A stretch of DNA of 7,049 nt from an uncultured Coriobacteriaceae bacterium (GCA_902781245.1 CACZIP010000103.1:1-7049); one strand, 5' to 3'; shown: positions 1 to 5,825, counted from the first letter of the stretch. The notes: generated from the sequence alone by a model not told the origin. Translations and numbers: made by a program.

Positions 1-669
1 GAACGCCGCATAGGAGACGACCATGTAGTCGAACGTGTCGCCTCTGGTCATGACGACGGGGATGTCGAGTAAATCCTTGAGGTAGATGTCGCCCTTGCCC
101 TCGAGGTTGCGGTTGCCTTCCTGGTACCAGATGTAGGGCTGCTCGGTTTGCAGGGCGATGGCCGTCACGCCTTGGGCGACGAGCTGTTCGCAGCGTTGCT
201 CGTACGGCCCGCACCACACGTCGAACACCATGTCGAAATCGTTTCTCAGCAGGGCTTCGATGGGCTGTTTGTCCGACAGGCGCACGTATCTGATCGTGCT
301 TTCCAGGTGCGTGCTCTGATACGTGCCGGCGAGCGAGTACAGCTTGAACATCGCGTTGTTCTGCCAGATCTCCTGCACTCGCACGTCGCGGATGCCCGAA
401 CTGCCCAGCGCCCGGCAACGTTTGACCGTACCTTGGATGCTCGTCTCGATGTAGGACATCTCCTCGAAGAAATACTTTCCCGCCTCCGACAGCACGGGCC
501 TGTTTTTTCCGTACGTCTTGCGGTCGATGAGCTCGACGCCGATCTCGCGTTCGAGCTCCATCATGTGCTTGCTCAGATTGGGCTGGGTGATATGCAGCTC
601 GGCAGCGGCTTTGCTGAAGTTCAGGTGACGGGCAAATACGAGAAACTCCTGTATGACCTCTGTCCGCAT
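1..669 (-). CDS. LysR-type transcriptional regulator, partial (C-terminus beyond the left edge)
   Basis: The minus strand reads open for 223 codons from an ATG at 669 to base 1 without a stop. An AAGGAG site at 675-680 lies 5 bases ahead of the start. Residues about 5-65 are a typical LysR-type winged helix-turn-helix: LNFSKAAAELHITQPNLSKH (residues 16-35) followed by MMELEREIGVELIDR. The conserved A-A-x-x-L and T-Q-P-x-L-S motifs of the family are present. The rest, with LSDKQPIEALLRNDFDMVF around the first effector-domain strands, fits the periplasmic-binding-protein-like co-inducer domain, but it is divergent and I cannot name a ligand. Family members usually have about 290-310 residues, so some 70-90 are missing off the window. 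Such proteins act as cytoplasmic DNA-binding tetramers, often autoregulated and often controlling a divergent gene. Here the next gene rightward is pntA, about 720 bases away. Family assignment is firm; the target is unknown. Confidence 0.9.
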   Translation of the reverse strand, partial: MRTEVIQEFLVFARHLNFSKAAAELHITQPNLSKHMMELEREIGVELIDRKTYGKNRPVLSEAGKYFFEEMSYIETSIQGTVKRCRALGSSGIRDVRVQEIWQNNAMFKLYSLAGTYQSTHLESTIRYVRLSDKQPIEALLRNDFDMVFDVWCGPYEQRCEQLVAQGVTAIALQTEQPYIWYQEGNRNLEGKGDIYLKDLLDIPVVMTRGDTFDYMVVSYAAF

Positions 670-745
670 GCGTTCTCCTTGTATGGTGGGAAATGGCCTC
701 TTAGGCTCGTCCGCGCCACGTCAAACCATGATGTCAACCTCATAC

Positions 746-751
746 ATTATA
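746..751 (-). promoter_or_regulatory. Probable -10 element of the LysR-type gene
   Basis: Read on the minus strand, this is a perfect TATAAT in a locally AT-rich patch of an otherwise GC-rich sequence, about 77 bases upstream of the regulator's start codon. The hexamer 17 bases further upstream is a poor match to TTGACA, which would suit a regulated promoter. Not experimentally supported. Confidence 0.45.
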
Positions 752-766
752 ACGTTTTGGAATAAT
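746..766. promoter_or_regulatory. T-N11-A dyad (LysR-type box) over the regulator promoter
   Basis: ATTAT (746-750), 11 bases, then ATAAT (762-766) form a 5-bp perfect inverted repeat with the T-N11-A geometry known for LysR-type operators. It includes the TATAAT -10 hexamer of the minus-strand regulator gene, so a bound protein would block polymerase. This suggests negative autoregulation. The arms are pure A/T in an AT-rich promoter region, so chance is a real alternative. Confidence 0.4.
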
Positions 767-904
767 AAATCGAGAAACTGTTCAAGTTCATGCCGAACCC
801 GTTGGAGCGGTTGCAACGTTTTTACGCAATACTATCTTCAGCTCCAGGGCGAGTATTTACATCGGTTTCGATGTCAGGTATCCGACCCTCGTTTACCTGG
901 TTTG

Positions 905-986
905 CGCGCGTGCGCGGTGGGATCGACGGCCTGCTTGAATTTAGGGGTCTTTGGGTTGTCGTACACGATCAGACGGCGCACGCGCG
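905..986. repeat. 11-bp inverted repeat with a 60-base spacer
   Basis: CGCGCGTGCGC at 905-915 is matched by its exact reverse complement GCGCACGCGCG at 976-986, enclosing 60 bases. It is made only of alternating G/C-rich steps, which are common in high-GC DNA. It could be the base of a large RNA stem-loop, the outline of a small element, or chance. Confidence 0.4.
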
Positions 987-1022
987 TATACCAAATCCCC
1001 CCAACTCGTTTTCGGGCAGGTT

Positions 1023-1055
1023 CGGCGGCACGGTGGACGCGCCTGCGCGCCGCCG
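1023..1055. repeat. GC-rich stem-loop, 7-bp perfect arms
   Basis: CGGCGGC (1023-1029) and GCCGCCG (1049-1055) are exact reverse complements separated by 19 bases. A U-run does not follow on either strand, so it is not an intrinsic terminator. It sits next to the larger inverted repeat and adds to the impression of a structured block. Confidence 0.3.
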
Positions 1056-1247
1056 TCGAGCTCGCACGTGTCGACTTAAGCCACGTTCCATTTCTATGCC
1101 GGTTGTGAATGAAATCATATTCGCAAGAGATTGAATTTGCCGATAAACTATCATCAATGAGCACAATTCAGGTTGCAGGGAGCAGCTCGGCCGTTTTCCG
1201 CTGCGCGCGTGATTGCAGGTGCCAATGTGAAAACCAGGTTAAGCACG

Positions 1248-1275
1248 TTGCAATTTCAACTGGTTGTTCAATACT
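1248..1275 (+). promoter_or_regulatory. Candidate pntA promoter
   Basis: TTGCAA (1248-1253), a 16-base spacer and AATACT (1270-1275) match the -35 and -10 consensus at 4 of 6 bases each. The location in AT-richer DNA upstream of the leader dyads is plausible. Transcription from here would give a leader of about 110 bases containing the palindrome at 1301-1314, the dyad at 1320-1340 and the hairpin at 1344-1373. Other placements are possible. Confidence 0.3.
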
Positions 1276-1300
1276 TCGTGAACTAAATCGCCGTAGCAAC

Positions 1301-1314
1301 TGATACTTGTATCA
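1301..1314. promoter_or_regulatory. Perfect 14-base palindrome TGATAC-TT-GTATCA
   Basis: Two 6-base arms are separated by TT. The tight dyad looks like an operator half-site pair for a dimeric regulator, and it lies about 80 bases upstream of the pntA start. The hexamer AACCAG overlaps its right flank (1314-1319), occurs again at 1232-1237, and appears inverted as CTGGTT at 1260-1265. I do not recognise the cognate regulator. Confidence 0.4.
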
Positions 1315-1319
1315 ACCAG

Positions 1320-1340
1320 TACATATGAGTTATCTATGTA
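1320..1340. promoter_or_regulatory. T-N11-A dyad (LysR-type box) upstream of pntA
   Basis: TACAT (1320-1324), 11 bases, then ATGTA (1336-1340) form a perfect dyad with T-N11-A geometry. The inner bases A1325 and T1335 extend the symmetry to 6-bp arms. It ends 3 bases before the hairpin at 1344-1373. It could be the site through which the divergent LysR-type protein controls pntAB. Binding is not shown, and the dyad could instead form an RNA stem. Confidence 0.4.
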
Positions 1341-1343
1341 GGT

Positions 1344-1373
1344 GGAGCGGATAATCTTCGGATTGTCCGCTCC
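1344..1373 (+). promoter_or_regulatory. UUCG-capped 13-bp hairpin in the pntA leader
   Basis: GGAGCGGATAATC (1344-1356), a TTCG loop (1357-1360) and GATTGTCCGCTCC (1361-1373) form a 13-bp stem with one T-G wobble and no bulge. The C(UUCG)G loop is an exceptionally stable tetraloop. The hairpin ends 8 bases before the pntA ribosome binding site and 20 before its ATG. The bases after it (CTATTTG) are only a weak U-tract. It could be an attenuator or leaky terminator, a 5' stabilising hairpin, or the end of an upstream transcript. The structure is certain from sequence; its role is not. Confidence 0.65.
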
Positions 1374-1393
1374 CTATTTGTGGGAGGATAGAG

Positions 1394-2953
1394 ATGAGGA
1401 TAGGAATTCCAAAAGAGAGAGGAGAGGGCCAGACGCTCGTCTCGGTGGTACCGAGCGTCGCCGCCAAGTTGATGAAGCTCGGCTACGACGTGTGCGTCGA
1501 AGAGGGTGCCGGCTTGACAGCCGACTGTCCGGATTCGCAGTACGCCGACGTGGGCGTTGAGGTCGTCTCGCGGGAAGAGGTATGGGGGTCCGATATCGTG
1601 ACGTTCCTCGACCTGCCCGGCGATGAAGAGCTTTCCCTCGTGAAGAAGGGCGCGGTTCTCATCGGGCGCATGAGCCCGTGGGGCAACGATGCGCTCGTCG
1701 AGAAGCTGCAGGGCATGGGCGTCACGGCGCTGGCCATGGACGCGGTACCGCGTATCTCGCGCGCCCAATCGATGGACGTGCGCTCCTCGATGATGAACGT
1801 CGCGGGCTATCGCGCGGTCATCGAGGCGGCAAGCGCGTTCGGTCGCTTGTTCACCGGCCAAGTGACGGCTGCCGGCAAGATGCCGCCTGCCAAGGTCTAC
1901 GTCATCGGCGTTGGCGTTGCGGGTCTCGCGGCCATCGGCACGGCCGGCTCCATGGGCGCGGTCGTGTCCGCCACCGACGTACGCCCCGAAGTGGCCGACC
2001 AGGTCGAATCGCTCGGTGGCACGTTCGTCGAGATTCCCGTCAAGCAGGAAAGCGCCGACGGCTACGCGAAGGCCCTCGACGAGGAGCAGCAGCGCCTCAC
2101 GCTCGAGGTCTACACCGAGCAATGCGCCAAGAACGACATCGTCATCACCACCGCGCAGGTGCCCGGACGTCCGGCACCGCTGCTGGTCACCAAGGAGGCC
2201 GTTGCCGGCATGAAACCCGGCTCGGTCATCGTCGACATGGGCGCGAGCGCGCTCGGCGGCAACTGCGAGCTGTCGAAGGTCGGCGAGGTCGTGCGCACCG
2301 ACAACGGCGTGACGATCATCGGCTACGACGATTTGCCCAGCCGCCTTCCCGGCCAGGCATCGCAGCTGTACGGCCAGAACATCGCGAACTTCTTGAAGCT
2401 GGCAACGCCGGCGAAGGATGGCGAGCTGGCTCTCGACATGGACAACGAGGTCCAACGCGGCGTTACCGTCACGCTCGACGGCGAGGGCATGTGGCCACCG
2501 CCTCCGGTGAAGGTCTCGGCCGCGCCTGCGCCGAAGGCCGAGGAGAAAGCCGCGGCCGCTGATGCAGCAGCCGATGACGAGGAAGAGCCCGACACGAGCG
2601 GTCGCTGGGGTCTCATGTGGTGGAAGGCGCTGCTGGGCGTGTTGGCTGCCGCGCTGATCGTCGCGTCGCCTCCGAGCGTCGCGGGCCACTACATCGTGTT
2701 CATGCTCGCCTGCATCGTGGGCTTTTACGTCATCACCAACGTCACGCACTCGCTGCATACGCCGCTCATGTCCGAGACGAACGCCATTTCGGGCATCATC
2801 ATCGTTGGCGCGATTCTGCAGATCGGCTTCGACAATCCAATCGTCACGGCGCTTTCGTTCGTAGCGATGGCTATCGCTGCGATCAACATCTTCGGCGGCT
2901 TCACGGTCACGCGCCGCATGCTGAAGATGTTCGAAAGGAGCTCTGACGAATAA
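1394..2953 (+). CDS. pntA: NAD(P) transhydrogenase subunit alpha (PntA)
   Basis: PntA is the NAD(H)-binding subunit of the membrane-embedded transhydrogenase, which couples proton inflow to hydride transfer from NADH to NADP+. The 519 residues match the single-chain E. coli type (about 510). Residues 1-375 form the AlaDH/PNT-like domain I, including PRISRAQSMD (Q125 corresponds to the catalytic-site glutamine of the family). The Rossmann loop GVGVAG lies at 172-177, with an acidic D195 after the second strand, typical of NAD preference. GGNCEL and LPGRLP-like segments follow. Residues about 377-404 are an Ala/Glu-rich linker. Residues about 406-505 hold four membrane helices with the conserved THSLHTPLMSETNAISGI segment and the INIFGGFTVTRRMLKMF end. 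The ATG has GGGAGG at 1382-1387, 6 bases ahead. The stop overlaps the pntB start by one base, so the two are co-transcribed. The gene appears intact. Confidence 0.97.
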   Translation: MRIGIPKERGEGQTLVSVVPSVAAKLMKLGYDVCVEEGAGLTADCPDSQYADVGVEVVSREEVWGSDIVTFLDLPGDEELSLVKKGAVLIGRMSPWGNDALVEKLQGMGVTALAMDAVPRISRAQSMDVRSSMMNVAGYRAVIEAASAFGRLFTGQVTAAGKMPPAKVYVIGVGVAGLAAIGTAGSMGAVVSATDVRPEVADQVESLGGTFVEIPVKQESADGYAKALDEEQQRLTLEVYTEQCAKNDIVITTAQVPGRPAPLLVTKEAVAGMKPGSVIVDMGASALGGNCELSKVGEVVRTDNGVTIIGYDDLPSRLPGQASQLYGQNIANFLKLATPAKDGELALDMDNEVQRGVTVTLDGEGMWPPPPVKVSAAPAPKAEEKAAAADAAADDEEEPDTSGRWGLMWWKALLGVLAAALIVASPPSVAGHYIVFMLACIVGFYVITNVTHSLHTPLMSETNAISGIIIVGAILQIGFDNPIVTALSFVAMAIAAINIFGGFTVTRRMLKMFERSSDE

Positions 2954-4458
2954 TGAACGATTTCATGTTCGGCACGTTCCTCGAAGTGCCCGATAGGCTC
3001 ATCGCGGCGCTCGAGCATTTCGAGACGCTCGCATACCTGCTCGCAGCGCTGCTGTTCATCTTGGCGCTCGCTCAGCTTTCCCGTCAGAAGACGGCCCTGC
3101 AGGGCAACCGCCTCGGCGTCATCGGCATGACGCTCGCGCTTGCGGCAGTCATCATCGTCGCGGTGCTGCAAGACACGACCGCCATGGGCTTGACCATCGT
3201 GCTCATGGTGCTTGCGCTCGTCATCGGCGGTGCGTACGGCATCTGGAAGGCGAACCGCGTCCAGATGACCGAGATGCCGCAGCTCGTGGCCATGCTCCAC
3301 TCGTTCGTGGGTGCCGCTGCCGTGCTCGTCGGCTTCAACTCGTTCCTCATCCAGCCGGGCGTCGAGCAGTACTCCGGCTTGACGCGCATGACCGAGAACG
3401 CCTTCCACATGGGCGAGATCGGCCTGGCGGTCTTCATCGGCGCCGTCACGCTCACCGGCTCGATCGTGGCGTTCCTCAAGCTTTCGGGAAAGATCTCGGG
3501 CAAGCCGCTTACGCTTCCCGGCCGCAACGCGATCAACCTGGTCATGCTGATCGTCATCATCGTGTGCATCGTCTGGTTCACCATGACGGTCGGCCGCCGC
3601 GCGGGCATCGTGCCGCTGGCCATCATCACGGTCGTATCGCTCGTGCTCGGGTGGCACCTCGTCATGGCCATCGGCGGCGGCGACATGCCGGTTGTCGTGT
3701 CGATGCTCAACTCGTACTCTGGTTGGGCTGCAGCCATGGCCGGCTTCACGCTGGGCAACGACCTGCTCATCATCACCGGCTCGCTCGTGGGCTCTTCGGG
3801 TGCGTACCTGTCCTACATCATGTGCAAGGGCATGAACCGTTCGTTCATCTCGGTCATCTTGGGCGGTTTTGGTGAGGGTGCTCCCACCGCGGCCGCCGAG
3901 TCGAAGGACTACGGCGAGCATTCCGAGATTAATGCGGTCGAGGCCACGCGCATGCTGCTCGACTCGAAGAGCGTCGTCATCACGCCCGGCTACGGCATGG
4001 CCGTCGCTCAGGCGCAGTATCCGGTGGCATCGCTTACGAAGATGCTGATCGATCGCGGCATCGACGTGAAGTTCGGCATCCACCCGGTCGCAGGCCGCAT
4101 GCCCGGCCATATGAACGTGCTGCTGGCCGAGGCGCGCGTGCCCTACGATTCCGTCTACGAGATGGACGAGATCAACGACGATTTCGGCGACGTGGACACC
4201 GTGCTGGTCATCGGTGCGAACGACACCGTCAACCCTGCTGCCGAGACCGAGCCCAACTCGCCGATTGCCGGCATGCCGGTGTTGCGCGTGTGGGAGGCCG
4301 AAAACGTCATCGTCTTCAAGCGTTCGATGGGCAACGCCGGCTACTCAGGCGTGCAGAATCCGCTGTTCTACAACGACAACACGGTCATGCTGCTCGGCGA
4401 CGCGAAGCAGAGCGTGAGCGACATCATCGCCGAGCTCAACCGCACGGCAGGCGCATAA
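2953..4458 (+). CDS. pntB: NAD(P) transhydrogenase subunit beta (PntB)
   Basis: PntB carries most of the proton-conducting membrane domain and the cytoplasmic NADP(H)-binding domain III. Residues about 20-320 hold multiple membrane helices. MLHSFVGAAAVLVGFNS includes H116, aligned with E. coli His91. GGGDMPVVVSMLNSYSGW includes D244 and N253, aligned with E. coli Asp213 and Asn222, residues linked to proton transfer and conformational coupling. Domain III starts with GYGMAVAQAQYPV (346 onward) and continues with FGIHPVAGRMPGHMNVLLAEA, GANDTVNPAAE (421 onward) and KRSMGNAGYSG (456 onward), all hallmarks of the NADP site. The protein has 501 residues against about 462 in E. coli. Much of the excess is an N-terminal extension of about 25 residues before LAYLLAALLFILALAQLS. 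The ATG sits in the TAATG overlap with the pntA stop. AAAGGAG at 2934-2940 is 12 bases ahead, rather far, so translational coupling or a start at 2965 is possible. Confidence 0.97.
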   Translation: MNDFMFGTFLEVPDRLIAALEHFETLAYLLAALLFILALAQLSRQKTALQGNRLGVIGMTLALAAVIIVAVLQDTTAMGLTIVLMVLALVIGGAYGIWKANRVQMTEMPQLVAMLHSFVGAAAVLVGFNSFLIQPGVEQYSGLTRMTENAFHMGEIGLAVFIGAVTLTGSIVAFLKLSGKISGKPLTLPGRNAINLVMLIVIIVCIVWFTMTVGRRAGIVPLAIITVVSLVLGWHLVMAIGGGDMPVVVSMLNSYSGWAAAMAGFTLGNDLLIITGSLVGSSGAYLSYIMCKGMNRSFISVILGGFGEGAPTAAAESKDYGEHSEINAVEATRMLLDSKSVVITPGYGMAVAQAQYPVASLTKMLIDRGIDVKFGIHPVAGRMPGHMNVLLAEARVPYDSVYEMDEINDDFGDVDTVLVIGANDTVNPAAETEPNSPIAGMPVLRVWEAENVIVFKRSMGNAGYSGVQNPLFYNDNTVMLLGDAKQSVSDIIAELNRTAGA

Positions 4459-4512
4459 ATCTCACAGGGCATCGTGCCACAGCCGTTCAAGAGTCGTCGA
4501 CATTGCAACAAG

Positions 4513-4540
4513 AAAGGCCGCTCATGCGAGCGGCCTTTTT
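4513..4540. terminator. Intrinsic terminator between convergent genes
   Basis: AAAGGCCGCTC (4513-4523), loop ATGC, and GAGCGGCCTTT (4528-4538) form an 11-bp perfect stem, followed by T to 4540. On the plus strand it ends the pntAB transcript, 55 bases after the pntB stop. On the minus strand the stem is followed by TTTCTTG, a weaker U-tract, and it lies 22 bases beyond the stop of the convergent flavoprotein gene, so it probably serves both. Confidence 0.9.
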
Positions 4541-4562
4541 CATTGCGTCGACAGGTTTCGCT

Positions 4563-4973
4563 TTATGCGATCTGGTCGCCGGCGGTGGGGCCGGGTGCTG
4601 AGGTGTAGACGGCGTCGACGGTGACGAAGCAGCCACCCTTGGACTTGATGGGCAACCCCATGCTCTCAAATGCGGCGTCGACCCATGCCTTCTGTGCTTC
4701 GAACTCCTCGCCTTCGTTCACGTAGCGGGCAGTGCCGTGGATCTCGTAGGCTTCGGTGCCCTGCCAGAACACGACGGCGACCTTGGGGTTTGCCTGCACG
4801 TTGGCGAGCGTCTTCTTGAAGAACTGGTCGGAAAGGTAAATCGTCTCGTCGTCGATGACGGCCTTCATAGCGACGATGCAGGTGTTGGGCTGCGCGTCGA
4901 GCGATGCCGTGCTGAATACGACGTCCTTTACTTCCTTGAACAGCTTTTGGACTTCTGCGGACATGACTGCCAT
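4563..4973 (-). CDS. Pyridoxamine 5'-phosphate oxidase-fold flavin-binding protein
   Basis: The 136-residue protein has the split-barrel fold pattern of the small PNPOx-like family: VVFSTASLDAQPNTCIVA, then IYLSDQFFKKTLANVQ with strand, turn and helix, then NPKVAVVFW and AYEIHGTARYV. Members are cytoplasmic dimers that bind FMN, or sometimes F420 or haem. The substrate cannot be told here, and true PdxH activity is unlikely at this length. The frame stays open to an ATG at 5003. The start at 4973 (MAVMSAEVQ) is preferred because AAAGGAG (4980-4986) lies 6 bases ahead of it, and a likely -10 at 5009-5014 puts transcription start at about 5002. The gene converges on pntB, sharing a terminator, and diverges from the lipoprotein gene. 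No electron-transfer partner is visible next to it. Family call good, function open. Confidence 0.88.
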   Translation of the reverse strand: MAVMSAEVQKLFKEVKDVVFSTASLDAQPNTCIVAMKAVIDDETIYLSDQFFKKTLANVQANPKVAVVFWQGTEAYEIHGTARYVNEGEEFEAQKAWVDAAFESMGLPIKSKGGCFVTVDAVYTSAPGPTAGDQIA

Positions 4974-4979
4974 GGCGGT

Positions 4980-4986
4980 CTCCTTT
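4980..4986 (-). promoter_or_regulatory. Ribosome binding site that decides the flavoprotein start
   Basis: Minus-strand AAAGGAG, with 6 bases (ACCGCC) to the ATG at 4973. It lies inside the longer frame that would begin at 5003, and no comparable site precedes that upstream ATG. Confidence 0.8.
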
Positions 4987-5008
4987 CGACGTGGTTCGTC
5001 CATGCATC

Positions 5009-5014
5009 AGTATA
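5009..5014 (-). promoter_or_regulatory. Probable -10 of the flavoprotein gene
   Basis: Minus-strand TATACT preceded by TGGCT, 35 bases upstream of the start at 4973. No good -35 hexamer is seen at 17 bases, where the sequence is C-rich. The position fits a leader of about 30 bases. Confidence 0.4.
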
Positions 5015-5144
5015 AGCCAGCGTGGCAGGGGGGACCGGCGGCTTTTGCCTTGCTTTGTCGTTCGTTGGGAAGGCTGGTGCCCAATTGTGTCGTGCCGCAA
5101 AAAACTTGTTATGCTTCGCCAGGCCTTGGAACGGCTCTATTGAA

Positions 5145-5150
5145 TACAAT
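5145..5150 (+). promoter_or_regulatory. Candidate -10 of the lipoprotein gene
   Basis: TACAAT in the AT-rich patch, 54 bases before the ribosome binding site end and the start region. A matching -35 at normal spacing is not visible (TTGGAA at 5126-5131 is too near). An alternative extended -10, TGTTATGCT, lies at 5107-5115. The choice is uncertain. Confidence 0.25.
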
Positions 5151-5190
5151 TAAGCTACCCGTCGATGATGGGAGCATCAAAGTACCAGCG

Positions 5191-5198
5191 AAAGGGAG
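5191..5198 (+). promoter_or_regulatory. Ribosome binding site that decides the lipoprotein start
   Basis: AAAGGGAG abuts the ATG at 5199 with no spacer but stands 6 bases from the in-frame GTG at 5205. Normal spacing favours GTG as the real start. Confidence 0.65.
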
Positions 5199-5204
5199 AT
5201 GGCG

Positions 5205-5825
5205 GTGAAGAGGGTTTACAAGCGTTTGGCAATCCTGTTCGCAGTGTTGGTTATGTCAACGGGTTTATGCATCAGCCTTGCTGCCTGTGGCGGTGTGAGC
5301 CAAGAAGACGAGCAGATGATCAACTCTGAGCTCGACAAAGAATTTGGAACCTTGAAGAATCCTACTCAGGATACTGTGAATGCGCTATTTGGAGATGACG
5401 CCTCCAAATTGGAAGAGTTTTCGAAATACGGAATCGACCCCATCGAAATGCTGAGGCACGCTTTCGGGCATCTCGATTACAAGGTTGACGGCATCAAGGC
5501 AGAGGGCGATAAAGCGACTGTCAAAGTAACGCTCACCAACGTCGATTTCCAAGCTGTCGCGTCTCAATTTGCTAGTGACATGCAGAATGACGAAGAGCTC
5601 AGGGCTCAAGCGACCGCAGCCTTGGTATCTGGAGACGAGCAAGGGGCATATAAGGTTTTGTTCGACAAGCTGTACACGGCTATCGACGAGTCGGACAATC
5701 TCGTGTCATCCACTGCTGAGTTCCAACTGGAGAAAGAGAACGGCCAATGGGCCTTCGCCGAAGAGGGCTACAAAGAGCTCGCTGCAGTCGTTCTCGACAC
5801 TATCGATCTGTCCCCATTGGTTTAA
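5205..5825 (+). CDS. Predicted lipoprotein of unknown function
   Basis: The 206-residue protein has a lipoprotein signal peptide: basic KRVYKR, a hydrophobic core LAILFAVLVMSTGLCISL, and a lipobox LAAC with the lipidated Cys at residue 28, followed by GG. It is therefore anchored on the outer face of the cytoplasmic membrane. The mature part, about 179 residues, is acidic and mainly helical. It includes SELDKEFGTLKNPTQDTVNALFG, a YKVDGIKAEGDKATVKVTLTNVDF strand pair, and a closing EFQLEKENGQWAF strand. This resembles small DUF4878/DUF5105-type lipoproteins with an NTF2-like cone fold, but I cannot fix the family. Start chosen at GTG 5205 rather than ATG 5199 (see ribosome binding site). Codons are noticeably richer in A/T than in pntAB, and no partner gene is evident. 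Confidence 0.85.
   Translation: MKRVYKRLAILFAVLVMSTGLCISLAACGGVSQEDEQMINSELDKEFGTLKNPTQDTVNALFGDDASKLEEFSKYGIDPIEMLRHAFGHLDYKVDGIKAEGDKATVKVTLTNVDFQAVASQFASDMQNDEELRAQATAALVSGDEQGAYKVLFDKLYTAIDESDNLVSSTAEFQLEKENGQWAFAEEGYKELAAVVLDTIDLSPLV

Larger units (their letters stand above)
670..1393. other. Long non-coding stretch between the LysR-type gene and pntA
   Basis: I find no convincing gene in these 724 bases. The left part (about 670-780) is the regulator's leader and promoter. The middle (about 890-1080) is GC-rich and full of inverted repeats, with no frame that keeps both a start and a recognisable protein. The right part (about 1090-1393) is AT-richer and holds the pntA leader with dyads and a hairpin. 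Possible frames at 790-1134 (plus) and 874-1164 (minus) lack a good ribosome binding site and resemble no family I know. Part of the minus frame, between about 874 and 990, has third positions rich in G/C like local genes, so a decayed gene is possible. Confidence 0.6.

Noticed and set aside
148..765. Plus-strand open frame (205 codons) over the LysR-type gene
   Set aside because: It is the opposite strand of a clear LysR-type coding region and has no domain or credible ribosome binding site.
1055..1075. GTCGA-N11-TCGAC dyad as a third LysR-type box
   Set aside because: The inner bases are A and T in the wrong order for T-N11-A, and the arms are made of common GC-rich restriction-like words.
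790..1134. Plus-strand open frame (114 codons) in the intergenic stretch
   Set aside because: No ribosome binding site, irregular codon use, basic low-complexity tail and no known family. Kept only as part of the remnant discussion.
874..1164. Minus-strand open frame (96 codons) in the intergenic stretch
   Set aside because: Part shows gene-like third-position GC, but there is no ribosome binding site and the N-terminal half looks random. Not strong enough to call a gene.
1344..1380. Hairpin before pntA as a plain intrinsic terminator
   Set aside because: The U-tract after the stem is broken (CTATTTG), and the position between promoter candidates and the pntA ribosome binding site fits a leader element better.
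670..1393. tRNA, CRISPR array or known riboswitch in the long intergenic stretch
   Set aside because: No cloverleaf with a T-loop signature, no regularly spaced repeats, and no riboswitch core that I recognise.
1334..2758. Long open frame (474 codons) on the minus strand opposite pntA
   Set aside because: Antisense shadow of pntA with low-complexity Arg/His/Asp composition and no family pattern; the sense frame is certain.
2725..4110. Long open frame (461 codons) on the minus strand opposite pntB
   Set aside because: It is the antisense shadow of pntA/pntB in GC-rich DNA. Its translation is rich in Arg, His, Asp and Glu without any recognisable domain, and the plus-strand frame encodes certain PntB.
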